This document shows positions 27,011-35,982 of a DNA stretch of 64,000 nucleotides, in pieces (the first letter of the stretch is position 1; each line of letters begins with the position of its first letter). This stretch comes from Coxiellaceae bacterium (GTDB lineage: Bacteria > Pseudomonadota > Gammaproteobacteria > Coxiellales > Coxiellaceae). The stretch lies in contig JARGNX010000010.1 in NCBI GenBank assembly GCA_029210045.1, positions 62,001 through 126,000 on the forward strand. Direction: 5' to 3'. Both the position numbers and the translations under genes were made by a program. A model generated the notes under the pieces. That model worked only from the letters and a program-made list of their open reading frames with translations, was not told the DNA's origin and searched no databases.

Positions 27011-29563
27011 ATGGGGCAGCGGGCTAAAGAAATCATCCCAATAACCATTGAGCAGGAGCTCAAGCAATCCTACCTAGATTATGCAATGAGCGTGATTGTA
27101 GGCCGGGCTTTGCCAGATGTGCGAGACGGCTTAAAGCCGGTTCATCGTCGCGTCTTATTTGCTATGAATGAGCTCAATAATGACTGGAATAAACCGCACA
27201 AAAAATCGGCTCGTGTGGTCGGTGATGTGATTGGTAAATATCACCCACATGGTGATACTGCCGTTTATGACACCATTGTACGTATGGCGCAGCCGTTTAG
27301 CTTACGTTATCTATTGGTTGACGGCCAGGGTAACTTTGGTTCGGTTGATGGTGATTCACCAGCGGCTATGCGATATACCGAAGTACGTATGACCAAGTTG
27401 TCGCATGCCTTATTAGCCGATCTCGAAAAAGAGACGGTTGATTTTTCACCTAACTATGATGGCACAGAGATGGTGCCCGATGTATTGCCAACGCGTGCAC
27501 CTAACCTATTAATTAATGGTTCATCTGGTATTGCTGTGGGTATGGCAACAAACATACCGCCTCATAACTTAAATGAAGTGGTGGATGCTACTATCGCTTT
27601 GATTAAAAATCCTGAGTTAGATATTCGTCAGTTGATGGAGTTTATACCAGGCCCAGATTTCCCAACCGCCGGTATTATTAATGGTCGTCAGGGAATCATG
27701 GCAGCCTACGTTACAGGTCGCGGAAAAATTTACGTGCGTGCTAAAACCGATGTTGAGGTTAAGAATGATCGCTCTACGATTGTAGTTAATGAGCTACCTT
27801 ACCAGGTTAATAAAGCGCGTTTATTGGAAAAAATTGCAGAATTAGTAAAAGAAAAACGCTTAGAGGGTATTAGTGGCCTGCGCGATGAGTCCGATAAGGA
27901 TGGTATGCGTATGGTGATTGAGTTAAAACGCGGTGAGCAAGCGGATGTGGTGCTGAATAATCTGTATAGCATGACGCAGATGCAAAGTGTGTTTGGGATT
28001 AATATAGTAGCGCTGGACAATGGTCAGCCTCGTATATTAAACCTGAAACAATTATTACAGGCATTTGTTCAGCATCGCCGTGAAGTGGTAACACGTCGAT
28101 CGATCTTTGATTTACGAAAAGCACGTATGCGTGCACATATCTTAGAAGGCTGGACGATTGCGCTGAGCAATATTGACGAAATGATTGCGTTGATTAAAGC
28201 GGCTAAGTCACCAGCCGAAGCTAAAAAAGGTTTATTAGATCGTACGTGGGCAGCAGGTAAAGTCACCGAATTGCTGGCGCGTAGTGATGCAGAGCTTACT
28301 AAGCCTGAAGCCTTGGATGAGATTTTTGGTTTGCATGAGCTGCAATATCGCCTATCACCAGAGCAAGCTCAAGCGATACTTGAACTTCGCTTGCATCGTT
28401 TGACAGGGCTAGAGCAAGATAAAATTCATAATGAATACAATGAAATATTAGATAAAATAAAAGATTTAATTCATATTTTATCTGAGCCTGATTATTTGCA
28501 TGAGATCATCACTAATGAGTTGATTGAGATTAAAGAACAATTTGGTGATGAGCGTCGCACTGTTATTGTAGATAATAGAGAAGAGTTGACGCATGAAGAT
28601 TTAATTCAAGAAGAAGATCGTGTGGTGACATTTTCGCATATGGGTTATGCGAAGAGTCAGTCACTCGATAGTTACAGCGCACAAAAACGCGGTGGTAAAG
28701 GTAAAAGTGCGACAAAAGTAAAAGATGAAGATTTTGTTAAGATGATGCTTGTGGCGAATACACACGATACTATTCTTTGTTTCTCATCGATTGGTAAGGT
28801 GTATTGGTTGAAAGTGTATCAGGTGCCATTAGCTAGTCGTGGTGCGCGTGGTCGACCGATTGTTAATCTGTTGCCACTGTCATCAGATGAGCGTATTACC
28901 GCTATTTTACCGATTAAAGCCTTTGATGATGATCACTTTATTGTGATGGCAACCAAGCAAGGTAAGATTAAAAAGGTAGCTTTAACTGAATTCGCTCGCC
29001 CGCGTAGTAATGGTAAGATTGCGGCCGATTTGAATGAAGGTGATCGACTAGTAGGTGTTGCAGTGACAGACGGTCAGCAAGATATTATGTTGATGACCAG
29101 TGCTGGTAAGGCTATTCGCTTTGTTGAGTCGGATGTGCGAGCAATGGGTCGTGCGGCTACTGGTGTGCGCGGTATCAAGCTAAAAGAAAACCAGCATGTG
29201 ATTTCGCTGATTATTCCTGACGAAAGCAAAACCATTTTGTCAGCGACTGAAAATGGATATGGCCAGCGTACGGCAGTTGCAGATTATCGTCCGATTGGTC
29301 GTGGTGGTCAGGGTGTGATTGCGATTCAAACCACTGAGCGTAATGGTCAAGTCGTTGGCTCAGTGCAAGTGTCTGAGACAGATGACGTGCTGATGATTTC
29401 AGATAAAGGTACGATGGTTCGTACACGTATTAATGAGATTTCAGTCATCGGTCGTAATACGCAAGGTATGCGTTTGATTCGCTTATCTCAGGATGAAAAG
29501 CTGGTTGCGATTGAGAATATTGTCGAAGATGAAGGCGATGAAGAGGGTGATAGCGAAGACTAG
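27011..29563 (+). CDS. gyrA: DNA gyrase subunit A
   Basis: ATG 27011 gives the normal family start (Met-Gly-x-x-Ala-Lys-Glu-Ile) and has GAGGG upstream. An ATG 69 bases earlier only adds a non-conserved tail. The protein is 850 residues. Catalytic Tyr122 lies in Ala-Ala-Met-Arg-Tyr-Thr. The quinolone region reads His-Pro-His-Gly-Asp-Thr83-Ala-Val-Tyr-Asp87, where Thr83 is a common wild-type residue and Asp87 is unchanged. The GyrA box lies in Gln-Lys-Arg-Gly-Gly-Lys-Gly. The C-terminal beta-pinwheel and acidic tail are present. Confidence 0.96.
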   Translation: MGQRAKEIIPITIEQELKQSYLDYAMSVIVGRALPDVRDGLKPVHRRVLFAMNELNNDWNKPHKKSARVVGDVIGKYHPHGDTAVYDTIVRMAQPFSLRYLLVDGQGNFGSVDGDSPAAMRYTEVRMTKLSHALLADLEKETVDFSPNYDGTEMVPDVLPTRAPNLLINGSSGIAVGMATNIPPHNLNEVVDATIALIKNPELDIRQLMEFIPGPDFPTAGIINGRQGIMAAYVTGRGKIYVRAKTDVEVKNDRSTIVVNELPYQVNKARLLEKIAELVKEKRLEGISGLRDESDKDGMRMVIELKRGEQADVVLNNLYSMTQMQSVFGINIVALDNGQPRILNLKQLLQAFVQHRREVVTRRSIFDLRKARMRAHILEGWTIALSNIDEMIALIKAAKSPAEAKKGLLDRTWAAGKVTELLARSDAELTKPEALDEIFGLHELQYRLSPEQAQAILELRLHRLTGLEQDKIHNEYNEILDKIKDLIHILSEPDYLHEIITNELIEIKEQFGDERRTVIVDNREELTHEDLIQEEDRVVTFSHMGYAKSQSLDSYSAQKRGGKGKSATKVKDEDFVKMMLVANTHDTILCFSSIGKVYWLKVYQVPLASRGARGRPIVNLLPLSSDERITAILPIKAFDDDHFIVMATKQGKIKKVALTEFARPRSNGKIAADLNEGDRLVGVAVTDGQQDIMLMTSAGKAIRFVESDVRAMGRAATGVRGIKLKENQHVISLIIPDESKTILSATENGYGQRTAVADYRPIGRGGQGVIAIQTTERNGQVVGSVQVSETDDVLMISDKGTMVRTRINEISVIGRNTQGMRLIRLSQDEKLVAIENIVEDEGDEEGDSED

Positions 29564-29564
29564 G

Positions 29565-29594
29565 CTGTCATCCCGGACTTGATCCGGGATCCAG
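29565..29594. repeat. Family-1 palindromic repeat copy
   Basis: GTCATCCCGGA-CTTGA-TCCGGGATCC lies between gyrA and serC. The stem could weaken read-through, but it lacks a T run. Confidence 0.75.
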
Positions 29595-29617
29595 AATAAT
29601 AAAAAAGGAATCGTAAA

Positions 29618-30700
29618 ATGCCACGCGTATTTAATTTTTCACCGGGTCCGGCCATGATTCCGGACGAAGTAATGCACCAAGCTCATAAGGAATTCTTAGA
29701 TTACCAAGGCTTGGGTTATTCGGTTAACGAAATGTCACACCGCAGTTCAACCTTTATGAAATTGGCGGAGAAAATAGAACAAGATTTGCGTGACATATTG
29801 TCTGTGCCTGATAATTATCATGTATTAATGATGCAGGGCGGAGCAACTTTACAATATTCAGCGGTGCCTTTAAATCTATTAAATGGCAATAATAAAGCTG
29901 CTTATTTGCAAACAGGAACGTGGTCGAAACGCGGCATTCGTGAAGCTAAAAAATATTGTGATGTTAATGTTGCTGCCAGCAATGAAAATCCTGCGGCGAC
30001 TTATATTCCTTCACCGGATAGTTGGAATATTGAAGGTGATGAGGCCTACTTATATTATGTTGATAATGAAACCATTGGTGGTGTAGAGTTTCATTCGATT
30101 CCAGATAGTAAAGGATTGCCTTTGGTGTCGGATATGTCATCGAACATTTTAACTAAGCCAATCGATATTTCAAAATATGGTTTGATTTTTGCTTGTTCGC
30201 AAAAGACCTTGGCACCTGTTGGTATTACATTGGTTATTGTGCGTGATGATTTGGTGGGTCATGAAAACCCGATGACGCCAGAGATGTGCAGTTATAAAAA
30301 CTTCGTAGACAGTAAATCGCTTTATAATACGATGCCAACTTTCCCATGGTATATGGGCGGTTTAATGTGTGACTGGATTAAGCGCGAAGGTGGGCTTGAA
30401 GAAATGGATCGCCGTGCTAAGCATCGTTCAAACAAGTTATATGACTATATTGACCAAAGTGATTTCTATTCAAACCCAGTAGATCCTGCTTGTCGTTCAC
30501 GTGTTAACGTACCATTTTTATTAAAAGATGCGGCTTTAGATGCCAGCTTTTTGGAAGGAGCGACGGCAGTTGGCTTGGCTAATTTAAAAGGTCACCGTAC
30601 CGTTGGTGGTATGCGCGCGAGTATGTATAACTCAATGTCAGAAGCGGGCGTCGATGCTTTGCTCGCCTATATGCAAGCATTTGAAGATAAGGTTAGTTAA
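29618..30700 (+). CDS. serC: Phosphoserine aminotransferase
   Basis: The 360-residue PLP enzyme of serine (and pyridoxal) synthesis has the N-terminal Phe-Ser-Pro-Gly-Pro-Ala motif. The PLP lysine is in Ala-Cys-Ser-Gln-Lys-Thr-Leu-Ala-Pro, and Arg-x-x-x-Asn contacts lie late. Strong AAGGA site before the ATG. Order gyrA-serC-cmk-rpsA is typical of gammaproteobacteria, but the pheA, hisC, tyrA and aroA genes that often lie here are absent. It pairs logically with the serine dehydratase at 56208 as opposite ends of serine metabolism. Confidence 0.95.
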   Translation: MPRVFNFSPGPAMIPDEVMHQAHKEFLDYQGLGYSVNEMSHRSSTFMKLAEKIEQDLRDILSVPDNYHVLMMQGGATLQYSAVPLNLLNGNNKAAYLQTGTWSKRGIREAKKYCDVNVAASNENPAATYIPSPDSWNIEGDEAYLYYVDNETIGGVEFHSIPDSKGLPLVSDMSSNILTKPIDISKYGLIFACSQKTLAPVGITLVIVRDDLVGHENPMTPEMCSYKNFVDSKSLYNTMPTFPWYMGGLMCDWIKREGGLEEMDRRAKHRSNKLYDYIDQSDFYSNPVDPACRSRVNVPFLLKDAALDASFLEGATAVGLANLKGHRTVGGMRASMYNSMSEAGVDALLAYMQAFEDKVS

Positions 30701-31396
30701 TTGTCAGATCAAAATAACCCCCCAGTGATTACCATTGATGGCACCAGTGGTTGTGGTAAAGGCACCTTGGCTCATCTGTTAGCGAGTGCCTTAGATTGGA
30801 ACTACTTAGACAGTGGTGCGTTGTATCGTATAGCGGCTTGGGCAACTTTGCAGGAAAATAAGCAGCCCGAAGATAGTGCTGACTATGGCGATTTTATTCG
30901 GCATATATCCATTGAATTTAAACCTTGTGATAATGACACGGGATTTTTGGCCTTCTGCAATGGTGTGAATGTGAGCGATGCCATTCGTGCTGAAGAGGTT
31001 AGTCAAATGGCCTCAAAGGTTTCGTCTTTGCCTGTTGTGCGCCAAGCCTTGATCCAGCAGCAATATGATTTCCGCCAAATGCCAGGGCTCGTCACCGACG
31101 GGCGTGATATGGGTACGGTGGTGTTTCCTGATGCTGATGTTAAGCTGTATCTCACCGCTAATTTAGATGAGCGTGCTAATCGTCGTTATTTGCAGCTTAA
31201 GAAAAAAGACGAAAACGTACATTTAGATACCATTAAAACAGAACTTGAGAAGCGTGACGCGCGTGATATGGGGCGTGAAAACTCGCCGCTGAAGCCAGCT
31301 GATGATGCGTTGGTGATTGATACCAGTGAGATGGCGATTGATCAAGTGTTCGAAGTGGCTATACAGCAAATACGTAAGTTAATCGTAACCAATTGA
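30701..31396 (+). CDS. cmk: Cytidylate kinase
   Basis: The 231-residue kinase phosphorylates CMP and dCMP. The P-loop is Gly-Thr-Ser-Gly-Cys-Gly-Lys-Gly-Thr near residue 14, followed by Leu-Asp-Ser-Gly-Ala-Leu-Tyr-Arg and Asp-Gly-Arg-Asp-Met-Gly-Thr. It starts with TTG immediately after the serC stop, since no in-frame ATG precedes the P-loop. Coupled translation with serC is likely. Upstream of rpsA as in many gammaproteobacteria. Confidence 0.94.
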   Translation: MSDQNNPPVITIDGTSGCGKGTLAHLLASALDWNYLDSGALYRIAAWATLQENKQPEDSADYGDFIRHISIEFKPCDNDTGFLAFCNGVNVSDAIRAEEVSQMASKVSSLPVVRQALIQQQYDFRQMPGLVTDGRDMGTVVFPDADVKLYLTANLDERANRRYLQLKKKDENVHLDTIKTELEKRDARDMGRENSPLKPADDALVIDTSEMAIDQVFEVAIQQIRKLIVTN

Positions 31397-31434
31397 ATAT
31401 AAATCATTTAATTTTAAGTCGACTCAGGCTGCCC

Positions 31435-31566
31435 GGTGGTATATGGGTGTATGGGGGATCCATTTTACGTAAGTAAAGCGCAGCGTAGTGGAATACTGAA
31501 TCAAGTTCAGCACAGGCTACGCGAGCCATGAAGTAAAATGGGTACGCCGTTCACCTGTATACCGCC
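31435..31566. repeat. Long nested hairpin, family-3 palindromic element
   Basis: The outer arms 31435-31449 and 31552-31566 pair over 15 positions, with three G-U pairs. A second stem pairs 31458-31468 with 31533-31543 over 11 positions. Inside, GCGTAG (31483-31488) pairs with CTACGC, and CTGAA-TCAAG-TTCAG forms the tip. The right part resembles the reverse complement of the repeat at 24925-25000. It is therefore probably a dispersed palindromic element sitting in the rpsA leader region, not a unique RNA gene. Confidence 0.6.
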
Positions 31567-31667
31567 AGAGTATCTGCGAATTACACTAGTAACAAAGCCT
31601 AAATAGTGTTAGTCTTCGCACTTGAATTGGAGCCTCTTAACCCTGTTTAAGCGGCAAACACACTAAC

Positions 31668-31691
31668 CCAATATCGTCCTACTGATATTGG
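31668..31691 (+). promoter_or_regulatory. Hairpin before rpsA start (possible autoregulatory leader)
   Basis: A perfect 8-base stem CCAATATC/GATATTGG with an 8-base loop ends 26 bases before the rpsA ATG. The rpsA start has no strong ribosome site. In E. coli S1 represses its own structured leader that also lacks a strong site; by analogy this hairpin may serve the same control. Confidence 0.45.
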
Positions 31692-31717
31692 CAACAACAT
31701 AATTGAGTACTATATAT

Positions 31718-33391
31718 ATGACCTCTAATGAAAGTTTTGCTGAACTGTTTGAGCAAAGTCTATTAGCTATTGATTTACGTCCAGGCGCTGTTGTATCAGC
31801 GGTTGTTATCGACATGCAAGGCGATCGTGTGATCGTTAATGCGGGTCTTAAATCAGATGCCTTTATTCCTTTAACTGAATTCCGTAATGAAGAAGTTAAA
31901 GTGGGTGATCAAGTGGAAGTTGTCGTTGAAACTGTTGAGAACGGTTTTGGTGAAACACGCTTATCACGTGAAAAAGCGAAACGCGCTAAAGTGTGGATTG
32001 CACTTGAGAAGCTGCATACCGAAGATACCATTGTTATGGGTACCATCATCGAACGTGTTAAAGGTGGTTTTACTGTGGACTTAGATTCTGTGCATGCGTT
32101 CTTGCCAGGTTCTTTGGTAGATATCAAACCTGTGCGTGACCCAGGTTACCTTGAAGGTAAAGAATTAGAATTCAAAATCATTAAAATGGATCACAAACGT
32201 AATAACGTTGTGGTTTCACGCCGTGCGGTGATGGAACAAGAAAGCAGTGCTGAGCGTCAAGCACGTTTAGACGAGCTGCAAGAAGGCCAAGAAGTGATGG
32301 GTATCGTGAAGAACATCACTGACTACGGTGCATTCGTAGACTTAGGTGGTGTTGATGGTCTGTTGCATATCACGGATATGGCATGGAAACGTGTTCGTCA
32401 TCCAAGCGAATTATTAAACGTTGGTGATGAAATTAAAGTTAAGATCCTTAAATTCGATCGTGAGAAGAATCGTGTATCACTAGGCCTGAAACAATTGGGC
32501 GAAGATCCATGGGAAAACATTGCACGCCGTTACCCAACCAATACACGCATTTATGGTCGCATCACTAATGTAACTGACTATGGTTGCTTTGTTGAGTTGG
32601 AAGAAGGTGTTGAAGGTTTAGTTCATATGTCAGAAATGGATTGGACTAACAAAAACATTCACCCAAGCAAAGTAGTTCAGCCAGGTGAAGAAGTGCAAGT
32701 AATGGTGTTGGATATCAATGAAGAGCGTCGTCGTATCTCATTGGGTATCAAGCAATGTAAAACTAATCCTTGGGATGATTTTGCGCAGTCACATCAAGTG
32801 GGTGAAAAAGTTAGCGGTAAGATTCGCTCGATCACCGATTTCGGTGTGTTTATTGGCTTGACTGGCGATATCGATGGTTTAGTTCACTTATCTGATATTT
32901 CATGGGCAGAAGCTGGCGAAGCCGCTGTACGTAACTTCAAGAAAGGTGATGAAGTTGACGCGGTTATTTTGGGTATTGATTCTGAAAGAGAGCGTATCTC
33001 TTTAGGTATTAAGCAACTTGAAAGTGATCCAGTAGGTGAGTTTGTTGAGTCCAACAGCGAAGGCAGTGTTGTTAAAGGTACTGTGACTGAGGTTGATGCT
33101 AAACAAGCGACACTGAGCTTGGGTGAAAACATCGATGGCGTATTACGCATTGCTGAATTCAGCCATGATCGTACTGAAGACTTAACCCAAGAGCTGAAAG
33201 TGGGTGATGAGTTAGAAGTGAAGATCATCAATGTTGATCGTAAATCTCACATGGTAAATGTGTCTGTTAAAGCGCTGCAAGAAACAACACAAGAGCGTAT
33301 TGAGAAAACCAATGCCGCTTCTTCTGCAGCGACTAAGACAACTTTAGGTGACCTTCTGAAGGAACAGATGGACAGTAAAGACGAGGAGTAA
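31718..33391 (+). CDS. rpsA: Ribosomal protein S1
   Basis: ATG 31718 gives a 557-residue protein starting [11 protein letters not shown], which is the family start and length. A TTG 15 bases earlier is less likely. Six S1 RNA-binding domains follow one another (about 20-90, 105-170, 190-260, 275-345, 360-430, 450-520), the third and fourth with classic Gly-Ala-Phe-Val and Gly-Cys-Phe-Val cores. It binds mRNA on the 30S subunit. No strong Shine-Dalgarno is seen. ihfB, which usually follows, is absent. Confidence 0.96.
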   Translation: MTSNESFAELFEQSLLAIDLRPGAVVSAVVIDMQGDRVIVNAGLKSDAFIPLTEFRNEEVKVGDQVEVVVETVENGFGETRLSREKAKRAKVWIALEKLHTEDTIVMGTIIERVKGGFTVDLDSVHAFLPGSLVDIKPVRDPGYLEGKELEFKIIKMDHKRNNVVVSRRAVMEQESSAERQARLDELQEGQEVMGIVKNITDYGAFVDLGGVDGLLHITDMAWKRVRHPSELLNVGDEIKVKILKFDREKNRVSLGLKQLGEDPWENIARRYPTNTRIYGRITNVTDYGCFVELEEGVEGLVHMSEMDWTNKNIHPSKVVQPGEEVQVMVLDINEERRRISLGIKQCKTNPWDDFAQSHQVGEKVSGKIRSITDFGVFIGLTGDIDGLVHLSDISWAEAGEAAVRNFKKGDEVDAVILGIDSERERISLGIKQLESDPVGEFVESNSEGSVVKGTVTEVDAKQATLSLGENIDGVLRIAEFSHDRTEDLTQELKVGDELEVKIINVDRKSHMVNVSVKALQETTQERIEKTNAASSAATKTTLGDLLKEQMDSKDEE

Positions 33392-33408
33392 TTTCCTTCT
33401 CGAAATAA

Positions 33409-33492
33409 ATGTCATCCCGGACAGCCTGCATAGCAGGCGTGATCCGGGAACCAGGTAATATATTACTGGATCCCGCGTCAAGCGCGGGATGA
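33409..33492. repeat. Two facing family-1 palindromic repeats
   Basis: GTCATCCCGGA...GATCCGGGA with an inserted GCCTGCATAGCAGGC hairpin (33411-33449) is followed by an inverted copy GGATCCCGCG-TCAA-GCGCGGGATGAC (33467-33492). They fill most of the rpsA-lapA spacer. Confidence 0.75.
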
Positions 33493-33515
33493 CAACTTAC
33501 AAGGAAAAGTAAATA

Positions 33516-33806
33516 ATGCGTTATATTTACATTGCATTTTGGGCTGTAGTGGTGCTGCTCGGCATTAGTTTTACCGCCTTAAATTCCCATTCCGTTTTGA
33601 TTGATTATTACTTTGGAAATGCTCATCTCGATTTGCCGGTGCTGCTATTTATAGTGTTGCTATTAGGTATTATATTGGGCATTATTGTCATGTTACCTGT
33701 TGTGCTGCGTGCAAAGTATCAGGCCAGGCGAGTAAAGCGCCGTATTAAACAAACCGAGCAAGAAGTTGACAACTTAAGGCGTATGCCGATTCAGGAAAGT
33801 CATTAG
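33516..33806 (+). CDS. lapA: Lipopolysaccharide assembly protein A-like
   Basis: A 96-residue inner-membrane protein with two helices (about 4-25 and 40-65) and a basic cytoplasmic coiled tail, the LapA (YciS, DUF1049) layout. The second helix starts Leu-Pro-Val-Leu-Leu-Phe as in the family. It is one base from lapB; the pair controls LpxC turnover and so LPS amount with FtsH. An AAGGA site precedes the ATG. Confidence 0.88.
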   Translation: MRYIYIAFWAVVVLLGISFTALNSHSVLIDYYFGNAHLDLPVLLFIVLLLGIILGIIVMLPVVLRAKYQARRVKRRIKQTEQEVDNLRRMPIQESH

Positions 33807-33807
33807 T

Positions 33808-34980
33808 ATGCTGCAATATCTTTTTTTATTATTACCAGTGGCCGCCGTTACCGGGTGGTATACCGGTAATAAACAACGGGTAACTGAGACAGATCGCAAA
33901 AAAATGTCTGCTCAAATCCGTCGAGATTATTTCGCAGGTCTAAATTACTTAATCAATGAACAACCGGACAAGGCGGTAGATGTATTTGTGCGTTTGCTTG
34001 AGGTTGATAGTGATACTGTCGAAACACATTTGGCTTTAGGTAGTTTATTTCGTCGCCGTGGTGAGGTGGATCGCGCGATACGTATTCATCAAAACCTGAT
34101 AGCTCGTCCGCAGTTAGCTAAAGAATATCGGGTGCAAGCCTTATCTGAATTAGGTCAAGATTACTTAAGCGCAGGTGTGCTGGATCGAGCAGAGCGATTG
34201 TTTCTTGAGCTGGTGGAGTTGGGTGAAGAAAACGTTGCTAGCTTGAAGTATTTATTGCACATTTATCAGCAAGAAAAAAATTGGCAACAAGCGATTGCAA
34301 CCGCTCACAAATTATCCAGTTCGGCTAATGAGCGCATGGATCATGTAATTGCCCAGTATTATTGTGAGTTAGCGCAAAAGGCGCTTTCCGAAGCAAATCC
34401 TACTGAAGCAGAGCGTTGCTTAAAGCGTGCGACAGCAACGGATTCCAAATGTGTGCGCGCTAGTATGATGAAGGCTGAAATCGCTGCTGAGCGCCAAGAT
34501 TACCGCGCCGCGGTTCGTTATTACCAACGCATTCGCGAGCAAGATCCCGATTTTCTCACGGAAATCGTTAGTCCATTATGTCAATGTTATCGTGCACTGA
34601 ATGACGAGCAGGGCATGGTTGATTATTTGCATGAGTGTCTATTAAAGTTCCCACGTGTATCTATTGTATTGGCGTTATCAGATTATTTGCAAAGCCGTTA
34701 CGACGAGCATGCGGCGATTGAGTTTATTGCAGAACAAATTCAGCGTACACCATCACTGCGTGGATTAAAGCACCTAGTTGCATTGTATTTGCTGCATGCG
34801 CACGGTGATATGGAGTTAAAGCTGTCTATTCTTGATAATTTAATGACCGAGTTATTGGCGGACAAGCCGATTTATCAGTGTTCGCAGTGTGGCTTCTCAG
34901 GTCAATCGATGTACTGGCTGTGCCCGAGCTGTAACCACTGGAGCTCACTCAAACCTATCCAAGGCCTCGAAGGCAGCTAG
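33808..34980 (+). CDS. lapB: LPS assembly/regulation protein LapB (YciM)
   Basis: A 390-residue protein with an N-terminal membrane anchor (about 1-18), eight to nine tetratricopeptide repeats (about 35-340) and a C-terminal rubredoxin-like zinc site: Cys-Ser-Gln-Cys-Gly then Cys-Pro-Ser-Cys (about 355-375). It guides FtsH to degrade LpxC. Normal family length and order behind lapA. pyrF follows after a repeat-filled spacer. Confidence 0.94.
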   Translation: MLQYLFLLLPVAAVTGWYTGNKQRVTETDRKKMSAQIRRDYFAGLNYLINEQPDKAVDVFVRLLEVDSDTVETHLALGSLFRRRGEVDRAIRIHQNLIARPQLAKEYRVQALSELGQDYLSAGVLDRAERLFLELVELGEENVASLKYLLHIYQQEKNWQQAIATAHKLSSSANERMDHVIAQYYCELAQKALSEANPTEAERCLKRATATDSKCVRASMMKAEIAAERQDYRAAVRYYQRIREQDPDFLTEIVSPLCQCYRALNDEQGMVDYLHECLLKFPRVSIVLALSDYLQSRYDEHAAIEFIAEQIQRTPSLRGLKHLVALYLLHAHGDMELKLSILDNLMTELLADKPIYQCSQCGFSGQSMYWLCPSCNHWSSLKPIQGLEGS

Positions 34981-34984
34981 CTAG

Positions 34985-35092
34985 TTATCCCGGACCCGAT
35001 CCTCATGTTGTCATCCCGGACCCCGATCTTCATGTTGTCATCCCGGACCCCGATCCTCATGTTGTCATCCCGGACCCCGATCCGGGATCCAT
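34985..35092. repeat. 27-bp tandem array built from family-1 half repeats
   Basis: Units start at 35004, 35031 and 35058 (27 bases each), preceded by a partial unit and closed by a full palindrome GGACCCCGATCCGGGATCC. Each unit contains TTGTCATCCCGGACCCCGAT. The array encodes a 9-residue repeat on the minus strand, but I judge that frame to be chance. Confidence 0.85.
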
Positions 35093-35190
35093 TCTTTGAG
35101 TCATAGACTTCATTAGAGCGTTGATTTATACTTATTTTGTGCGAAGGATAATGAATTTCTAGGGATCGGGGGGAACGGAGGAAAATAGTA

Positions 35191-35886
35191 GTGTCAAACT
35201 CACCCATTATTGTTGCGCTCGACTACGACAATATAGAAACAGCTCGTCAATTAGTTCGTAAAATATCACCCGATTTATGCCGATTAAAGGTTGGTAAGCA
35301 AATGTTTACCCAGTATGGCCCGCAATGGGTTGAGGAGCTGGCTGGATTGGGCTTTGATGTGTTTTTGGATCTCAAGTTTCATGATATACCGAATACAGTT
35401 GCTAAGGCCTGTGTGGCAGCAGCGAATCTTGGCGTGTGGATGATGAATGTGCATGCCACTGGCGGTTTGACGATGATGCAACAAGCCAAGCAAGCGCTTG
35501 ATGATTTAAATGCTTCTGATAAACCGTTATTAATAGCGGTGACGGTATTAACCAGTATGCAACAGACAGACCTGCAGCCGTTGGGTATTAATGATGATGT
35601 GAATACTTGTGTGAGTCGTTTAGCGGCATTAGCACAGCAGGCAGGCTTAGATGGTGTGGTGTGTTCGGCGCGCGAGGCTGAGATGTTACGTCAGCAGATG
35701 GGTAAGGATTTTTGTTTGGTAACGCCGGGTATTCGTTTGGCCGATGGTGATCAGCAAGATCAAAAACGGGTTATGACGCCGGAAGCTGCGATCGCAGCGG
35801 GGGCTGATTACTTGGTGATTGGTCGTTCGATTACGCAGAGTGAGGACCCTGCTGGCGTACTGCAGTCAGTATTAAAGCAGATTTAG
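35191..35886 (+). CDS. pyrF: Orotidine 5'-phosphate decarboxylase
   Basis: The 231-residue TIM-barrel enzyme makes UMP. The catalytic Asp-Leu-Lys-Phe-His-Asp-Ile-Pro motif is at about 60-67. The late Thr-Pro-Gly-Ile-Arg and Val-Ile-Gly-Arg-Ser-Ile phosphate-binding segments are present. It starts with GTG behind a GGAGG site. Family length. The position after lapB is the conserved gammaproteobacterial order. Confidence 0.95.
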   Translation: MSNSPIIVALDYDNIETARQLVRKISPDLCRLKVGKQMFTQYGPQWVEELAGLGFDVFLDLKFHDIPNTVAKACVAAANLGVWMMNVHATGGLTMMQQAKQALDDLNASDKPLLIAVTVLTSMQQTDLQPLGINDDVNTCVSRLAALAQQAGLDGVVCSAREAEMLRQQMGKDFCLVTPGIRLADGDQQDQKRVMTPEAAIAAGADYLVIGRSITQSEDPAGVLQSVLKQI

Positions 35887-35919
35887 GTTGTCATCCCGGC
35901 CTCCGAGCCGGGGTCCATA
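35887..35919. repeat. Family-1 palindromic repeat copy
   Basis: TTGTCATCCCGGC-CTCCGA-GCCGGGGTCC lies directly after the pyrF stop. Confidence 0.75.
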
Positions 35920-35982
35920 TCATATAGATCACGGATAAACGATTGTGTCGTTTTCCGCGGTGACAGAATAAGGAGAGTGCTT

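Noticed and set aside
29565-29594. Intrinsic terminator after gyrA
   Set aside because: A strong stem but no T run; the sequence is a member of the dispersed family-1 repeats. It may affect RNA ends but is not called as a terminator.
31435-31566. A new stand-alone non-coding RNA gene
   Set aside because: Part of it matches the repeat at 24925-25000, which fits a mobile palindromic element better, and no promoter or terminator frames it.
34985-35092. A CRISPR array
   Set aside because: Units are contiguous 27-base direct repeats without unique spacers, and there are no cas genes.
34977-35207. A minus-strand frame encoding a repeated 9-residue peptide
   Set aside because: It is the translation of the 27-base palindromic tandem array. 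The repeat belongs to a spacer family found at many sites, and there is no ribosome site or homology.
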